A stretch of DNA of 64,000 nucleotides, taken from positions 1-64,000 of the forward strand of contig NZ_ALJF01000004.1 in assembly GCF_000300855.1 (NCBI RefSeq). The letters are read 5' to 3'. Each line of letters begins with the position of its first letter. The first letter of the stretch is position 1. The DNA is from Agrobacterium albertimagni AOL15. GTDB taxonomy: Bacteria > Pseudomonadota > Alphaproteobacteria > Rhizobiales > Rhizobiaceae. The position numbers and the translations under genes are program-made. Under the pieces are notes generated by a model. It was not told where the DNA came from, did not search any database, and saw nothing but the letters and a program-made list of their open reading frames with translations. Positions 47,034 to 55,912 of the stretch are shown piece by piece.

Positions 47034-48248
47034 ATGAGCTTGGCAGGAAAGCGCATTTTGCTTGTTATCGCGGGCGGCATCGCCGCCTACAAGAGCCTCG
47101 ACCTTATCAGGAGGCTCCGGGAGCGGGGTGCAAGCGTGCGGCCGATCATGACGCGTGGCGCCCAGGAATTCGTCACACCGCTTGCGGTCGGCGCTCTCTC
47201 GGCCTCCCATGTCTATACCGAGCTCTTTTCCCGCGAGGACGAGCAGGATGTCGGCCATATCCGGCTGGCGCGTGAGTGCGATCTCGTGCTTGTGGCCCCT
47301 GCAACCGCCGACCTGATGGCGAAGATGGCGAACGGGCTGGCTGATGATCTTGCATCCACCGTCCTTCTCGCGACCGACCGCCCGGTGCTGATTGCGCCTG
47401 CCATGAACCCGAAGATGTGGGCTCATGCGGCTACCCAGCGGAACTACGCCACCCTGCAACGTGACGGTATCCAGTCCATCGGCCCGATGGAAGGCGAGAT
47501 GGCCGAAAGCGGGGAGCGTGGTCGCGGGCGAATGGCCGAGCCGATCGAGATCGCAGACCGTGTCGAAGACCTGCTCTCGGGACCGAAGCCGCTGGCCGGC
47601 ATGACGGCCGTCGTGACCTCCGGTCCGACCCACGAGCCGATTGATCCGGTGCGCTACATCGCCAACCGCTCCTCGGGCAAGCAGGGCCATGCGATCGCGG
47701 CCGCCCTTGCCCGCCTCGGCGCCGAGGTTACCCTGGTCTCCGGACCCGTGACCATTGCCGATCCCGCAGGCGTTCGCACCCAACATGTGGAGCGGGCCGA
47801 AGAGATGCGCGATGCCGTGCTCTCGGCGCTTCCGGCCGACATTGCCGTCATGGTCGCCGCTGTCGCGGACTGGCGTGTGGCGTCCTCCGCCGGGCAGAAG
47901 ATCAAGAAGCAACCTGGCGAGGCCCCGCCGCCGCTCGAGCTTGCGGAAAACCCCGATATCCTGAAGACGGTGGGCCACCACGCTCAGCGTCCGCGCCTCG
48001 TCGTCGGCTTTGCCGCCGAGACCCAGAACGTCGAGGAAAATGGCCGATCAAAGCTCGAACGCAAGGGCGCCGACCTGATCGTTGCCAATGATGTCTCGCC
48101 CGAGACCGGGATCATGGGCGGCGATCGCAACCGGGTGAAGCTGATTTCCCGCGACGGGGTGGAAGCCTGGCCGGACCTTTCCAAGGACGAAGTCGCCGAA
48201 CGCCTGGCGCTCTGGATCGCCACCCAGATCGGCGGGACCGGCGCATGA
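47034..48248 (+). CDS. coaBC: Bifunctional phosphopantothenoylcysteine synthetase/decarboxylase
   Basis: CoaBC makes 4'-phosphopantetheine for coenzyme A. The flavin-dependent decarboxylase half has GGIAAYKSLDLIRRL, VGHIRLARECDLVLVAPATAD and the PAMNPKMW substrate motif. The synthetase half starts near 185 with VVTSGPTHEPIDPVRYIANRSSGKQGHAIA. In the flap region the E. coli ACGxxGPGRM cysteine position reads MAESGERGRGRM here. I take the ATG at 47034 (404 residues). A TTG three codons earlier is also open. Confidence 0.96.
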   Translation: MSLAGKRILLVIAGGIAAYKSLDLIRRLRERGASVRPIMTRGAQEFVTPLAVGALSASHVYTELFSREDEQDVGHIRLARECDLVLVAPATADLMAKMANGLADDLASTVLLATDRPVLIAPAMNPKMWAHAATQRNYATLQRDGIQSIGPMEGEMAESGERGRGRMAEPIEIADRVEDLLSGPKPLAGMTAVVTSGPTHEPIDPVRYIANRSSGKQGHAIAAALARLGAEVTLVSGPVTIADPAGVRTQHVERAEEMRDAVLSALPADIAVMVAAVADWRVASSAGQKIKKQPGEAPPPLELAENPDILKTVGHHAQRPRLVVGFAAETQNVEENGRSKLERKGADLIVANDVSPETGIMGGDRNRVKLISRDGVEAWPDLSKDEVAERLALWIATQIGGTGA

Positions 48249-48598
48249 GCCTCTTTACGCGCTCGGGCTTCGAGGCCTTTGTCCAAGGGTTTGCCGGCAT
48301 CACACAAGTCGACCAGTGGGACAGCCGTGTGGCCAAGGTGGGCGACAAGGTTTTCGCCCTGCTGACCGATGGTGAACATCGGCTGACCTTCAAAGTCAGC
48401 GAGGAAAGCTTCGAGATCCTGACATCGCTTAGAGGCGTGTCACAGGCGCCCTATTTCGCCAAGCGCAAATGGGTCAGCGTCGAACCAGACAGCGAGCTCG
48501 GCGAAGCCGACCTTATGGAATACCTCACCCGCTCCTATCGCACGGTCAGTTCGTCGCTGACCCGCAAGCTGCGCGCCGAACTCGGCATCGTCGAGTAA
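48245..48598 (+). CDS. MmcQ/YjbR-family protein
   Basis: This 117-residue protein has the CyaY-like fold family marks VDQWDSRVAKVGDKVFALL, LTFKVSEESFEIL and a final YLTRSYRTVSSSLTRKLRAELG. Such proteins may bind DNA or act as adaptors, but the function is unsettled. It overlaps coaBC by 4 bp, so it is translationally coupled to it. Confidence 0.85.
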   Translation: MSLFTRSGFEAFVQGFAGITQVDQWDSRVAKVGDKVFALLTDGEHRLTFKVSEESFEILTSLRGVSQAPYFAKRKWVSVEPDSELGEADLMEYLTRSYRTVSSSLTRKLRAELGIVE

Positions 48599-48606
48599 AG
48601 CTGTGA

Positions 48607-49434
48607 TCAGACCGCAGCCATCGCCGGCTGACGAATCTTCTCGACCCGCGCGTGCTCGACCTCAGGCTTGAACTCGGCGGCATCCAGGCCGTTTTCGCTG
48701 AGGATCACGGCACTGCCAGCGGGAATTTCCACCCAGGTATCCGTCTCGTCGTTCAGCGGTTCAGACACGAGACAGAAGCTGCCCTTCGGCCCCATGGGCG
48801 CTGCAAACAGCGTTGGAGCATATTCGTCCGTCGAGTAGCGCACGGCATAGAGCGTCTTGCCATCAGAAAAGGCGGCAGTCATGCGGATGCGGGCGGTGCC
48901 TGTCAGATGCAGGCTGATCTGCTCAACGAAGCCCACAGCCTCGCTCATCGCGGCGATGGGACGTTCCCTCAGGCCGAACTGAAGGGCCAGCAAGAAGAGC
49001 AATTCGCTGTCTGTCGTGCCGACACGGGCGTGGAAATGTTCGTCATCCAGCATGCCCTCCATGGGGCGGCGGATCCGATCGAAATTGTCGATCTGGCCGT
49101 TGTGCATAAAGGACCAGTTGCCCTGAACGAAGGGATGGCAGTTGTCGCGGCGGGTGGCGCCATGGGTGGCGGCGCGGACATGGGCGAGGAACAGCGGCGA
49201 GCGGATCTGGCTTGCGAGGCTCTTCAGATTGCAATCGGACCAGGCCGGCAGCACATCGCGGAAGCGGCCAGGCTCGGGGCGGTCACCATACCAGGCGAGA
49301 CCGAAGCCATCGCCGTTGGTGGCGGTCTTGGCGCGGGTTGCGCAATGCGATTGCTCGATCAGGGAATGCGCAGGCGAGGTCACCAGCTCCTCGAGGAAGA
49401 TCGGAACACCACGGTAAGCTGCCCAACGACACAT
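48607..49434 (-). CDS. Class II glutamine amidotransferase (YafJ/EgtC-like)
   Basis: After removal of Met1 the nucleophile is Cys2 in MCRWAAYRGVPIFLEELV. NGDGFGLAWYG, LAHVRAATHGATRRDNCHPF and WSFMHNGQIDNF complete the Ntn-hydrolase active site. No synthase domain is attached, so it is a stand-alone amidohydrolase of the YafJ/EgtC type. There is no ergothioneine cluster nearby to support EgtC itself. The ATG at 49434 is fixed by Cys2, giving 275 residues. Confidence 0.92.
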   Translation of the reverse strand: MCRWAAYRGVPIFLEELVTSPAHSLIEQSHCATRAKTATNGDGFGLAWYGDRPEPGRFRDVLPAWSDCNLKSLASQIRSPLFLAHVRAATHGATRRDNCHPFVQGNWSFMHNGQIDNFDRIRRPMEGMLDDEHFHARVGTTDSELLFLLALQFGLRERPIAAMSEAVGFVEQISLHLTGTARIRMTAAFSDGKTLYAVRYSTDEYAPTLFAAPMGPKGSFCLVSEPLNDETDTWVEIPAGSAVILSENGLDAAEFKPEVEHARVEKIRQPAMAAV

Positions 49435-49524
49435 ATGAATTCTGCCCCAGGTCCATCGACCGACTGCGAATCTTCGATAGTCTTCGCCCAATAGACTAAT
49501 GATTTGCAAACATGACATCCTTCA

Positions 49525-49540
49525 TGACAAAATTTTGTCA
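49525..49540. promoter_or_regulatory. Perfect 16-bp palindrome between amidotransferase and pirin genes
   Basis: TGACAAAATTTTGTCA is fully self-complementary. It sits in the 243-bp divergent region, 91 bp from the amidotransferase start and 138 bp from the pirin start. A related half-site (ATGACA) occurs just to its left at 49512-49517. This is a strong operator candidate. Confidence 0.6.
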
Positions 49541-49677
49541 CGCAGCGCAACATTCTTCCTGCTCTCGCTCGGCACAAAAGTGAACACTGCGTTCTGCCCG
49601 GCGGGCCTGCGTGCCATGGTTCTCTCGTCTATATTGCTACCCAAGCAAACAGCCCGTTTCACCGAGGAGGTCACCGA

Positions 49678-50589
49678 ATGTCCATCCGCCCCGTCAAGCA
49701 TGAGAGCCGCGCCACGCCAACCATGGAAGGCGCCGGCGTCAAACTGCACCGCGTCTTCGGCTTCGGCGATCCTTCAATGACCGACCCCTTCCTGATGATG
49801 GACGATTTCCGCAACGACGAGCCGATGGACTATGTCCGCGGCTTCCCCTGGCATCCGCATCGCGGCATCGAGACGATCACCTATGTGCTGGCCGGCACCG
49901 TCGAGCATGGCGACAGCCTGGGCAATCAGGGCATGCTGGGTGCGGGCGACCTGCAATGGATGACGGCCGGCAGCGGCATCCTGCACCAGGAAATGCCGAA
50001 AGGCGATTTTGCCGGCCGCATGCACGGCTTCCAGCTCTGGGCCAATCTGCCGTCTTCGCTGAAGATGACGAAACCGCGTTATCAGGACATCAAGTCACCC
50101 GAGATCCCCGTCGTCATCGATGATGACGGCACGTCGGTGCGTGTCATCTGTGGCGACTTCTGGGGCAAAAGCGGTCCGGTCGACGGCATAGCCGCCGAGC
50201 CCGTCTATCTCGACATCTCGGTGCCGCCCGGCAAGCGCAAGACCTTCCCGGTCGATACCTATCGCTCGGCCTTTGCCTATATCTTTGCCGGCTCCGGCTC
50301 GTTCCGGGATGCGTCCAAGCCCTTCGGCGTCAAGGTCGAGAAGGAATATATGGGCGAAGAGCTCAATATCCGCGACCTCTCCGGCAACCGCACGCTTGTC
50401 GTTTTCGACACCGGCGACGAGATCACCGTTCAGGCGGGAGAGCAGGGCATCCGCTTCCTGCTGGTGACCGGCAAGCCGATCAAGGAGCCGGTCGCCTGGC
50501 ACGGACCGATCGTCATGAACACGCGCGAAGAGCTGATGCAGGCGATGAAGGAGTTGCAGAACGGAACCTTTATCAAGGCCGATCATTAA
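49678..50589 (+). CDS. Pirin-family bicupin protein
   Basis: The N-terminal cupin carries the metal ligands of the family in HPHRGIETITYVL, GTVEHGDS and GILHQEMP. A second cupin follows from about 185 (DISVPPGKRKTFPV). Members include quercetin dioxygenases and redox-linked regulators, and the role here is unknown. It has 303 residues and a GAGGAGG ribosome site, and it is followed by a strong terminator. Confidence 0.93.
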   Translation: MSIRPVKHESRATPTMEGAGVKLHRVFGFGDPSMTDPFLMMDDFRNDEPMDYVRGFPWHPHRGIETITYVLAGTVEHGDSLGNQGMLGAGDLQWMTAGSGILHQEMPKGDFAGRMHGFQLWANLPSSLKMTKPRYQDIKSPEIPVVIDDDGTSVRVICGDFWGKSGPVDGIAAEPVYLDISVPPGKRKTFPVDTYRSAFAYIFAGSGSFRDASKPFGVKVEKEYMGEELNIRDLSGNRTLVVFDTGDEITVQAGEQGIRFLLVTGKPIKEPVAWHGPIVMNTREELMQAMKELQNGTFIKADH

Positions 50590-50612
50590 CCCCACGCAGT
50601 CAAGTTCACTTC

Positions 50613-50645
50613 AACCCGGCGTCTCCAGCGCCGGGTTTTCTTTTT
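50613..50645 (+). terminator. Intrinsic terminator after the pirin gene
   Basis: AACCCGGCG (50613-50621) and CGCCGGGTT (50629-50637) form a perfect 9-bp stem followed by TTCTTTTT. It lies 23 bp after the stop and just before the GFA-family gene. Confidence 0.92.
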
Positions 50646-50657
50646 CCGGAGAAGGAC

Positions 50658-51053
50658 ATGCGCGTAACCGGGGCATGCCAATGTGGAGAAATCCGCTATC
50701 AAGCCGAGGTCGATCCACAGGCCGTCGGGATTTGCCATTGCACGGATTGCCAGCGACTGACGGGCTCAGCTTACAGGGTCACAGTCGCCGCTCTTTCCGG
50801 TCAATTTCAGCTTCTGACCGGCGAAGCCAAGTCTTACCGAAAGATGGGCGACAGCGGCCGGCCGAGCCACCAGTTCTTCTGCGGCCACTGCGGATCGCCG
50901 ATGTGGCGCGAAAGCGCCGACGGCGAGATCGGTTTGCGGCTCGGCTGCATTGACCAGCGCCGAGCACTCGCTCCGACACACCAGTCATTCGGCAAATCCG
51001 CCCTGCCCTTCGTCTTCGCCCTTCAGCAACTTCCGGAAAACAGGGACAACTAG
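50658..51053 (+). CDS. GFA-family zinc protein
   Basis: This 131-residue protein has the zinc cysteines of the GFA/CENP-V fold: CQCGEIRY, ICHCTDCQRLTGS and FFCGHCGSPMW. The family was named for glutathione-dependent formaldehyde activation, but most members have unknown substrates. AGAAGG precedes the start. Its 3' end overlaps the convergent thiD by 4 bp. Confidence 0.9.
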   Translation: MRVTGACQCGEIRYQAEVDPQAVGICHCTDCQRLTGSAYRVTVAALSGQFQLLTGEAKSYRKMGDSGRPSHQFFCGHCGSPMWRESADGEIGLRLGCIDQRRALAPTHQSFGKSALPFVFALQQLPENRDN

Positions 51054-51865
51054 TGCTGCCAGAGCGAATGGAAATGATGCACGGGACCGTGTCCTGAGCC
51101 AACCGAAAGCTGACCAGAACTCCGGACGGCCTCTGCCAGCCAGGCTTTGGCAACACGCACCGCCTCTTGTGGCTCAAGCCCCTTTGCCAATTCGGCAGCG
51201 AGCGCACTCGACAGAGAACAGCCGGTGCCATGGGTATTGCGTGTAGTGATCCGATCCGCCTCGAACCAGGTCACCTGACCCTCCGCAACCAGTACATCCG
51301 GGCTTTCGGGGCCCGTCAAATGGCCACCTTTGAGCAGCACCGCCTGGGGTCCGAGTGCTGTCAGCCTGACGGCCTGGGATTCCATGATGCGGCGGTCGAA
51401 AGCCTCGGGGTCGCCGAGCAGAGCTGCCGCCTCCGGCAGGTTCGGTGTCAGAAGCGTGGCGAGCGGCAGGAGGTTCGACGTCAAGGCTTCGACCGCATCC
51501 GGATCAAGCAGGGAGGCGCCACCCTTGGCGATCATGACGGGATCGAGAACGACGGGGATGTCTCGATAGGGTTTCAGCGCTTCGGCGACGGCCGATGCGA
51601 TGCCGGCATTGGCGATCATGCCAATCTTCACCGCATCGACCCTGACATCGGCAAAAACCATGCGGATCTGCTCGGCGACAAAGCCAGGATCGAGCGGCAC
51701 AACGGCCGAGACGCCCGTCGTGTTCTGCGCCGTCAGCGCCGTGATAACAGCCATGCCGTAGCAACCGCGGGCTGAGAAGGCCTTGAGATCGGCCTGGATG
51801 CCTGCTCCACCGGAAGGGTCGGAGCCGGCGATGGTCAGCACGTTGCGGATGGTGGATGATCTCAT
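51050..51865 (-). CDS. thiD: Hydroxymethylpyrimidine (phosphate) kinase
   Basis: ThiD phosphorylates the pyrimidine half of thiamine twice. It shows the ribokinase-like start VLTIAGSDPSGGAGIQADLKAF and the anion hole NTHGTGCSLSSALAAELAKG. The start at 51865 (MRSSTIRNVL) gives 271 residues and is fixed by the regulatory hairpin directly upstream. A TPP riboswitch precedes it, so expression should fall when thiamine diphosphate is plentiful. Confidence 0.97.
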   Translation of the reverse strand: MRSSTIRNVLTIAGSDPSGGAGIQADLKAFSARGCYGMAVITALTAQNTTGVSAVVPLDPGFVAEQIRMVFADVRVDAVKIGMIANAGIASAVAEALKPYRDIPVVLDPVMIAKGGASLLDPDAVEALTSNLLPLATLLTPNLPEAAALLGDPEAFDRRIMESQAVRLTALGPQAVLLKGGHLTGPESPDVLVAEGQVTWFEADRITTRNTHGTGCSLSSALAAELAKGLEPQEAVRVAKAWLAEAVRSSGQLSVGSGHGPVHHFHSLWQH

Positions 51866-51867
51866 GT

Positions 51868-51896
51868 CTGCGTCTCCCAAGGCGGCGGAGACGCAG
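51868..51896 (-). promoter_or_regulatory. Translation-blocking hairpin before thiD
   Basis: CTGCGTCTCC and GGAGACGCAG form a perfect 10-bp stem (51868-51877 with 51887-51896) that ends two bases before the thiD ATG and contains its Shine-Dalgarno (GGGAGA). It is the likely expression platform of the adjacent TPP riboswitch, acting on translation. Confidence 0.7.
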
Positions 51897-51934
51897 CGGG
51901 CAGGGCGCGGATCTATATGGCGCGACACCCGAGC

Positions 51935-52010
51935 GACTCCCTCCGCCAGCATGATCTGGTTCAGGTTCAAAGGGTGCTTCTCAGCCCGGCTTACGCCAGA
52001 CGCCCCTGTC
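51935..52010 (-). ncRNA. TPP riboswitch aptamer (THI element)
   Basis: Read on the minus strand, the leader contains GGGGCGTCTGG, GGGCTGAGAAGCACCC, GAACCTGAACCAGATCATGC and GGCGGAGGGAG in order. These are the conserved blocks of the thiamine-diphosphate aptamer, including the CUGAGA and GAACCUGA cores. It lies about 70 bp upstream of thiD. Confidence 0.95.
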
Positions 52011-52143
52011 TCTCAGGCACCAGACTATGCGACAGCGCCGTTCCTGTCACCTGTGTCTGCCCGTCATTCCCATTCAGAGTTTGCAGCCGACGGCCAGAGC
52101 CGCTAGGGAGGCCGGAATATCCAACCGACCCGAGGAGATTGCC

Positions 52144-52818
52144 TTGCATCACGCCCCAGACCGGCTTTTCGACCGCTCCTATGACGGCTTTCTCTTCGAC
52201 ATGGACGGAACGCTGCTCAATTCCATCGCCGCTGCCGAGCGCGTCTGGAGCCGCTGGGCATTGAAGCACGGTCTGGATCTCGAAGCCTTCCTGCCCACCA
52301 TGCATGGCAAGCGTGGGATAGATACCATCAGCGCGCTGAACCTGCCCGGTATCGATGTGGTGAAGGAAGCGCTCGAGGTCGAGCGGGGCGAGATCGAAGA
52401 TCTCGATGGTATCGTGCCGATCCCCGGCGCCATCGACTTTCTGAAAAGCCTGCCGGCCGAACGCTGGGCGATCGTCACCTCGGCACCCTCCGCCCTCGCC
52501 CGCGCCCGTATCGGGGCAGCCGGCCTGCCGCAGCCGCTCAAGATCGTGACGGCGGAAGATGTGAAGATCGGCAAGCCGGATCCCGCCGGCTACCGGCTCG
52601 GGGCGGAGCGGCTCGGGTTCAATCCTTCACGCTGCCTGGTGTTCGAGGACGTTCTGGCCGGTGTCCGAGCCGGAGAAGCGGCAGGCGCCGATGTCGCCGT
52701 GATCACGGCGACCCATGCCCATCCGCTGGAGACCAGCCATCCGACGATTGCGAGCTATGAGACGCTTAGGGTGGAGTTCGACGCTTCCCTGGGACTTCGG
52801 ATCAAAGCGGCAGAGTAA
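52144..52818 (+). CDS. HAD-family sugar/glycerol-phosphatase-like hydrolase
   Basis: The HAD nucleophile pair is D19-x-D21 in FLFDMDGTLLNS, motif II is IVTSAPS, motif III is VKIGKPDP, and motif IV is CLVFEDVLAGVRAG. The cap arrangement (beta-phosphoglucomutase/DOG-GPP type) suggests a small sugar- or glycerol-phosphate substrate. I use the TTG at 52144 because GAGGAG precedes it and the open frame upstream shows no family similarity. It is divergent from thiD. Confidence 0.88.
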   Translation: MHHAPDRLFDRSYDGFLFDMDGTLLNSIAAAERVWSRWALKHGLDLEAFLPTMHGKRGIDTISALNLPGIDVVKEALEVERGEIEDLDGIVPIPGAIDFLKSLPAERWAIVTSAPSALARARIGAAGLPQPLKIVTAEDVKIGKPDPAGYRLGAERLGFNPSRCLVFEDVLAGVRAGEAAGADVAVITATHAHPLETSHPTIASYETLRVEFDASLGLRIKAAE

Positions 52819-52827
52819 GCCGACCCG

Positions 52828-52852
52828 GCGGTGACGGCGTAACCGTCACCGC
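52828..52852. terminator. Hairpin between convergent HAD and prfC genes
   Basis: GCGGTGACGG (52828-52837) and CCGTCACCGC (52843-52852) form a perfect 10-bp stem around CGTAA. No T-run follows on either side, so it is a terminator-like structure of uncertain strength. Confidence 0.5.
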
Positions 52853-52870
52853 GCTAGGCAACCGTAGAAC

Positions 52871-54454
52871 TCACGCCGCCTTGGCGACGTGGTATTCCTT
52901 GATGGCGACCATCTTGATCGAGGGGTAACGCTCGGATTCGTAGCGCAGCGAGAACTGGTCCTGCGCCATGAAGACCGGATCGCCGTCGAGATCCCGGCAG
53001 ATGTCGCCGCGGCGCTGGGTCATGAACTTTTCCAGATCGTCCTTGTTCTCGGCCGAGATCCAGCGGCAGACGGAGAAGCGCGACATTTCGAAGGAGACCG
53101 GCAGGCCATATTCGCCCTGCAGGCGTTCCTTAAGCACGTCGAGCTGCAGTGCGCCGACGACGCCGACAATGGCCGGCGAGCCGTCTTCCGGGGAGAAGAG
53201 CTGCACGACGCCCTCTTCGGCCATCTGCTGCAAAGCTTCCTTCAGCTTCTTCGCCTTCATTGCATCTTCCAGCCGCACGCGGCGCAGGATCTCCGGCGAG
53301 AAGTTCGGCACGCCCTGGAAGACGAGGTTTTCGCCTTCGGTCAGCGTGTCGCCGATACGGAGCGTCCCGTGGTTCGGGATGCCGACAACGTCACCGGCAT
53401 AGGCCGTATCTGCTAGCTGACGCTGCGAGGCGAAGAAGAACTGCGGCGCCGTCAGGCCCATCTGCTTGCCGGTGCGGGCGAGACGAGCCTTCATGCCGCG
53501 CTCGAGCTTGCCGGAGCAGATGCGAGCAAAGGCGATGCGGTCGCGGTGGTTCGGGTCCATGTTGGCCTGGATCTTGAAGACGAAGGCGGTCATCTTGTCT
53601 TCGGCGGCGTGCACCGTGCGGGTGTCGGCCACCTGGTCGCGCGGCGGCGGTGCGTAGGCGCCGAGCGCATTGATCAGGTCGCGGACACCGAAGTTGCGCA
53701 GAGCCGAACCGAAGAAGACGGGCGTCATGTGGCCTTCGAGGAAGCTGTCGCGATCGAAGGGTCGGCAGGCTTCGCGGGCGAGTTCCAGCTCATCGATAAA
53801 GGTCTGGCGCTCGTTTTCGGGCAGGTTCTCCGCGACGCTCTGCGGACCGTTGACCTTCAGCGGCTCGACCTGGGCATCGCCGCCCCGATAGGTGTTGTTG
53901 GCGAGATGATAGGAGCCACAGAAGGTCTTGGAACGGCCGACGGGCCAGGTGATCGGGGCCGTGTCGAGCGCCAGCTTCTCTTCGACCTCGTCGAGGATTT
54001 CGAAGGGGTCGCGGCTTTCGCGGTCCATCTTGTTGATGAAGGTGATGATCGGAATGTCGCGCATGCGGCAGACCTCGAACAGCTTCAAGGTCCGCGGCTC
54101 GATACCCTTGGCGGCGTCGATGACCATGACGGCCGCATCGACTGCCGTCAGCGTGCGATAGGTGTCGTCGGCGAAGTCTTCGTGGCCGGGCGTATCGAGA
54201 ATGTTGAAGACATGGCCTTCATATTCGAAGGTCATGACCGACGTCACGACCGAAATGCCGCGCTCGCGCTCGATCTTCATCCAGTCCGAGCGGGTCTGGA
54301 TGCGATCCTTCTTCGCCTTGACTTCACCGGCAAGCTGAATGGCGCCGCCGAACAACAGCAGCTTTTCAGTCAGCGTCGTCTTACCCGCATCCGGGTGCGC
54401 GATAATAGCAAAGGTGCGGCGGCGGGAGACCGCCTCGGCGAGCGTTTCAGCCAT
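52871..54454 (-). CDS. prfC: Peptide chain release factor 3
   Basis: RF3 is the GTPase that recycles RF1/RF2 after termination. G1 is AHPDAGKT (19-26), G3 is ILDTPGHEDF, and G4 is TFINKMDR. The start GIQTRSDWMKIERERGISVV-like segment (DRIQTRSDWMKIERERG) separates RF3 from EF-G. The length is 527 residues. It is divergent from dut. Confidence 0.97.
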   Translation of the reverse strand: MAETLAEAVSRRRTFAIIAHPDAGKTTLTEKLLLFGGAIQLAGEVKAKKDRIQTRSDWMKIERERGISVVTSVMTFEYEGHVFNILDTPGHEDFADDTYRTLTAVDAAVMVIDAAKGIEPRTLKLFEVCRMRDIPIITFINKMDRESRDPFEILDEVEEKLALDTAPITWPVGRSKTFCGSYHLANNTYRGGDAQVEPLKVNGPQSVAENLPENERQTFIDELELAREACRPFDRDSFLEGHMTPVFFGSALRNFGVRDLINALGAYAPPPRDQVADTRTVHAAEDKMTAFVFKIQANMDPNHRDRIAFARICSGKLERGMKARLARTGKQMGLTAPQFFFASQRQLADTAYAGDVVGIPNHGTLRIGDTLTEGENLVFQGVPNFSPEILRRVRLEDAMKAKKLKEALQQMAEEGVVQLFSPEDGSPAIVGVVGALQLDVLKERLQGEYGLPVSFEMSRFSVCRWISAENKDDLEKFMTQRRGDICRDLDGDPVFMAQDQFSLRYESERYPSIKMVAIKEYHVAKAA

Positions 54455-54540
54455 ATCTCAGGAGTCCTTCTGGTCGGGCGGTTATCTAGCGTTTCGACGG
54501 CCAATATGCAATTGAGCGCGACAAACAAAGGAATTCCGCC

Positions 54541-55017
54541 ATGTCCACCATCCGCTCCGACGTTATCGGCCCCGTGCTCAACCTGAAGCGCCTCCCGCAT
54601 GGAGAAGGTCTGGAGCTTCCGGCCTATGAGACCGCAGGCGCGGCCGGCATGGATCTCAGGGCAGCGGTCGCCGAGGGGGAACCAATGACGCTTGCTCCGG
54701 GCGCCCGCGCGCTGGTGCCGACCGGCTTCATCCTGGAAATCCCTGAAGGTTTCGAAGCCCAGATCCGCCCACGCTCGGGTCTCGCCTTCAAGAACGGCGT
54801 GACATGCCTCAACACACCCGGCACGATCGACAGCGACTATCGCGGCGAGGTGAAGGTGCTGCTCATCAATCTCGGCCAGGAGGATTTCGTCATCACACGC
54901 GGCATGCGCATCGCCCAGATGGTGATCGCACCGGTAACGCAGGTATGCGTGACCGAAGTGACCGAGACGAGCGACACGGCGCGGGGTGCCGGCGGGTTCG
55001 GATCGACGGGGGTATGA
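54541..55017 (+). CDS. dut: dUTP pyrophosphatase
   Basis: Dut hydrolyses dUTP to dUMP, keeping uracil out of DNA. The five trimeric-dUTPase motifs are present: [39 protein letters not shown], and the C-terminal arm [12 protein letters not shown]. At 158 residues it is standard. The next gene begins 7 bp after its stop. Confidence 0.97.
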   Translation: MSTIRSDVIGPVLNLKRLPHGEGLELPAYETAGAAGMDLRAAVAEGEPMTLAPGARALVPTGFILEIPEGFEAQIRPRSGLAFKNGVTCLNTPGTIDSDYRGEVKVLLINLGQEDFVITRGMRIAQMVIAPVTQVCVTEVTETSDTARGAGGFGSTGV

Positions 55018-55024
55018 AGATCCA

Positions 55025-55906
55025 GTGCGGGAAACGCTGACGCTCCGAGAAGGCTACTTCGAAGATCCGAACGCCTTTCGAGCGCTCGCGGACCTGCTGC
55101 AAGACGTGTTCGGCATCGATATCGGGCTGCAGAGCCGCTTCGGCGGGCCAGATCCTTCATCGATGCCCTTTGGCTATTTCGACGCGACTGGCCGTTGCGT
55201 CGCCAATTTCTCGGGGTTTTCCATGCCGCTTTTCATAAAAGGGCGGGCCATCGTGGCGGCTGGGTTTCAATCGGGTGCCGTTCTCCCTGTGTTTCGCGGG
55301 CGGGGGCTCTATCGCGATCTCATGCAGCGCGCCTTCGCCTGGGCCGACAAACAGGGCTTCGAGGCCGGTCTTCTTCTGACAGACAAGCCGCAACTCTATC
55401 ACGGCTATGGTTTTCGAATTGTGCCGCAATTCAGCGTCTGCGGAGATGTGACACAAACAGTGCCTGCGGACGCCGAGGCGCGGGAAATCGACTTGAAGAA
55501 TCAGGATGATGTTGCGCTGGTCTTGAGGATCCTCGCCGATCGGGAGCCTGTCTCTCATCAGCTTTCCGTTGTGCGCCAGTCCGAAGGGTTTCTGCTCAAT
55601 GCTGCGCTCGATCCAAAGATCAGGCTGAGTTACTTGCCCGGCTTCGACGCCATCCTTGCCTGGAGGCTCTATGGCGGCACATTGCAGATGCTTGATATCG
55701 CCGCCCGTCAGATACCATCAATGTCGGAGATCCGCGATGCATTGGGCGTGGCGCACGACCGCATCGAGGTATTCTTCCCGACGGACCGTCTCGAATGGAG
55801 CGGGGACGACAGACCATATGACGGATCGTGCGCCCTTATGGTCAGGGGGCTTCAGCCATCCGACATCCCGGCGCCCAGCATGTTGTCGCCGATGGCTGAT
55901 TTTTAG
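55025..55906 (+). CDS. GNAT-family acetyltransferase-like protein
   Basis: This 293-residue protein has an N-terminal GNAT domain with the acetyl-CoA loop VFRGRGLYRDLMQRAF and a C-terminal part without clear motifs, giving an Eis-like two-part layout. The substrate is unknown. I use the GTG at 55025, because the ATG at 55014 stops after eight codons in its frame. It follows dut by 7 bp and converges with the Lrp gene. Confidence 0.83.
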   Translation: MRETLTLREGYFEDPNAFRALADLLQDVFGIDIGLQSRFGGPDPSSMPFGYFDATGRCVANFSGFSMPLFIKGRAIVAAGFQSGAVLPVFRGRGLYRDLMQRAFAWADKQGFEAGLLLTDKPQLYHGYGFRIVPQFSVCGDVTQTVPADAEAREIDLKNQDDVALVLRILADREPVSHQLSVVRQSEGFLLNAALDPKIRLSYLPGFDAILAWRLYGGTLQMLDIAARQIPSMSEIRDALGVAHDRIEVFFPTDRLEWSGDDRPYDGSCALMVRGLQPSDIPAPSMLSPMADF

Positions 55907-55912
55907 CATGCA

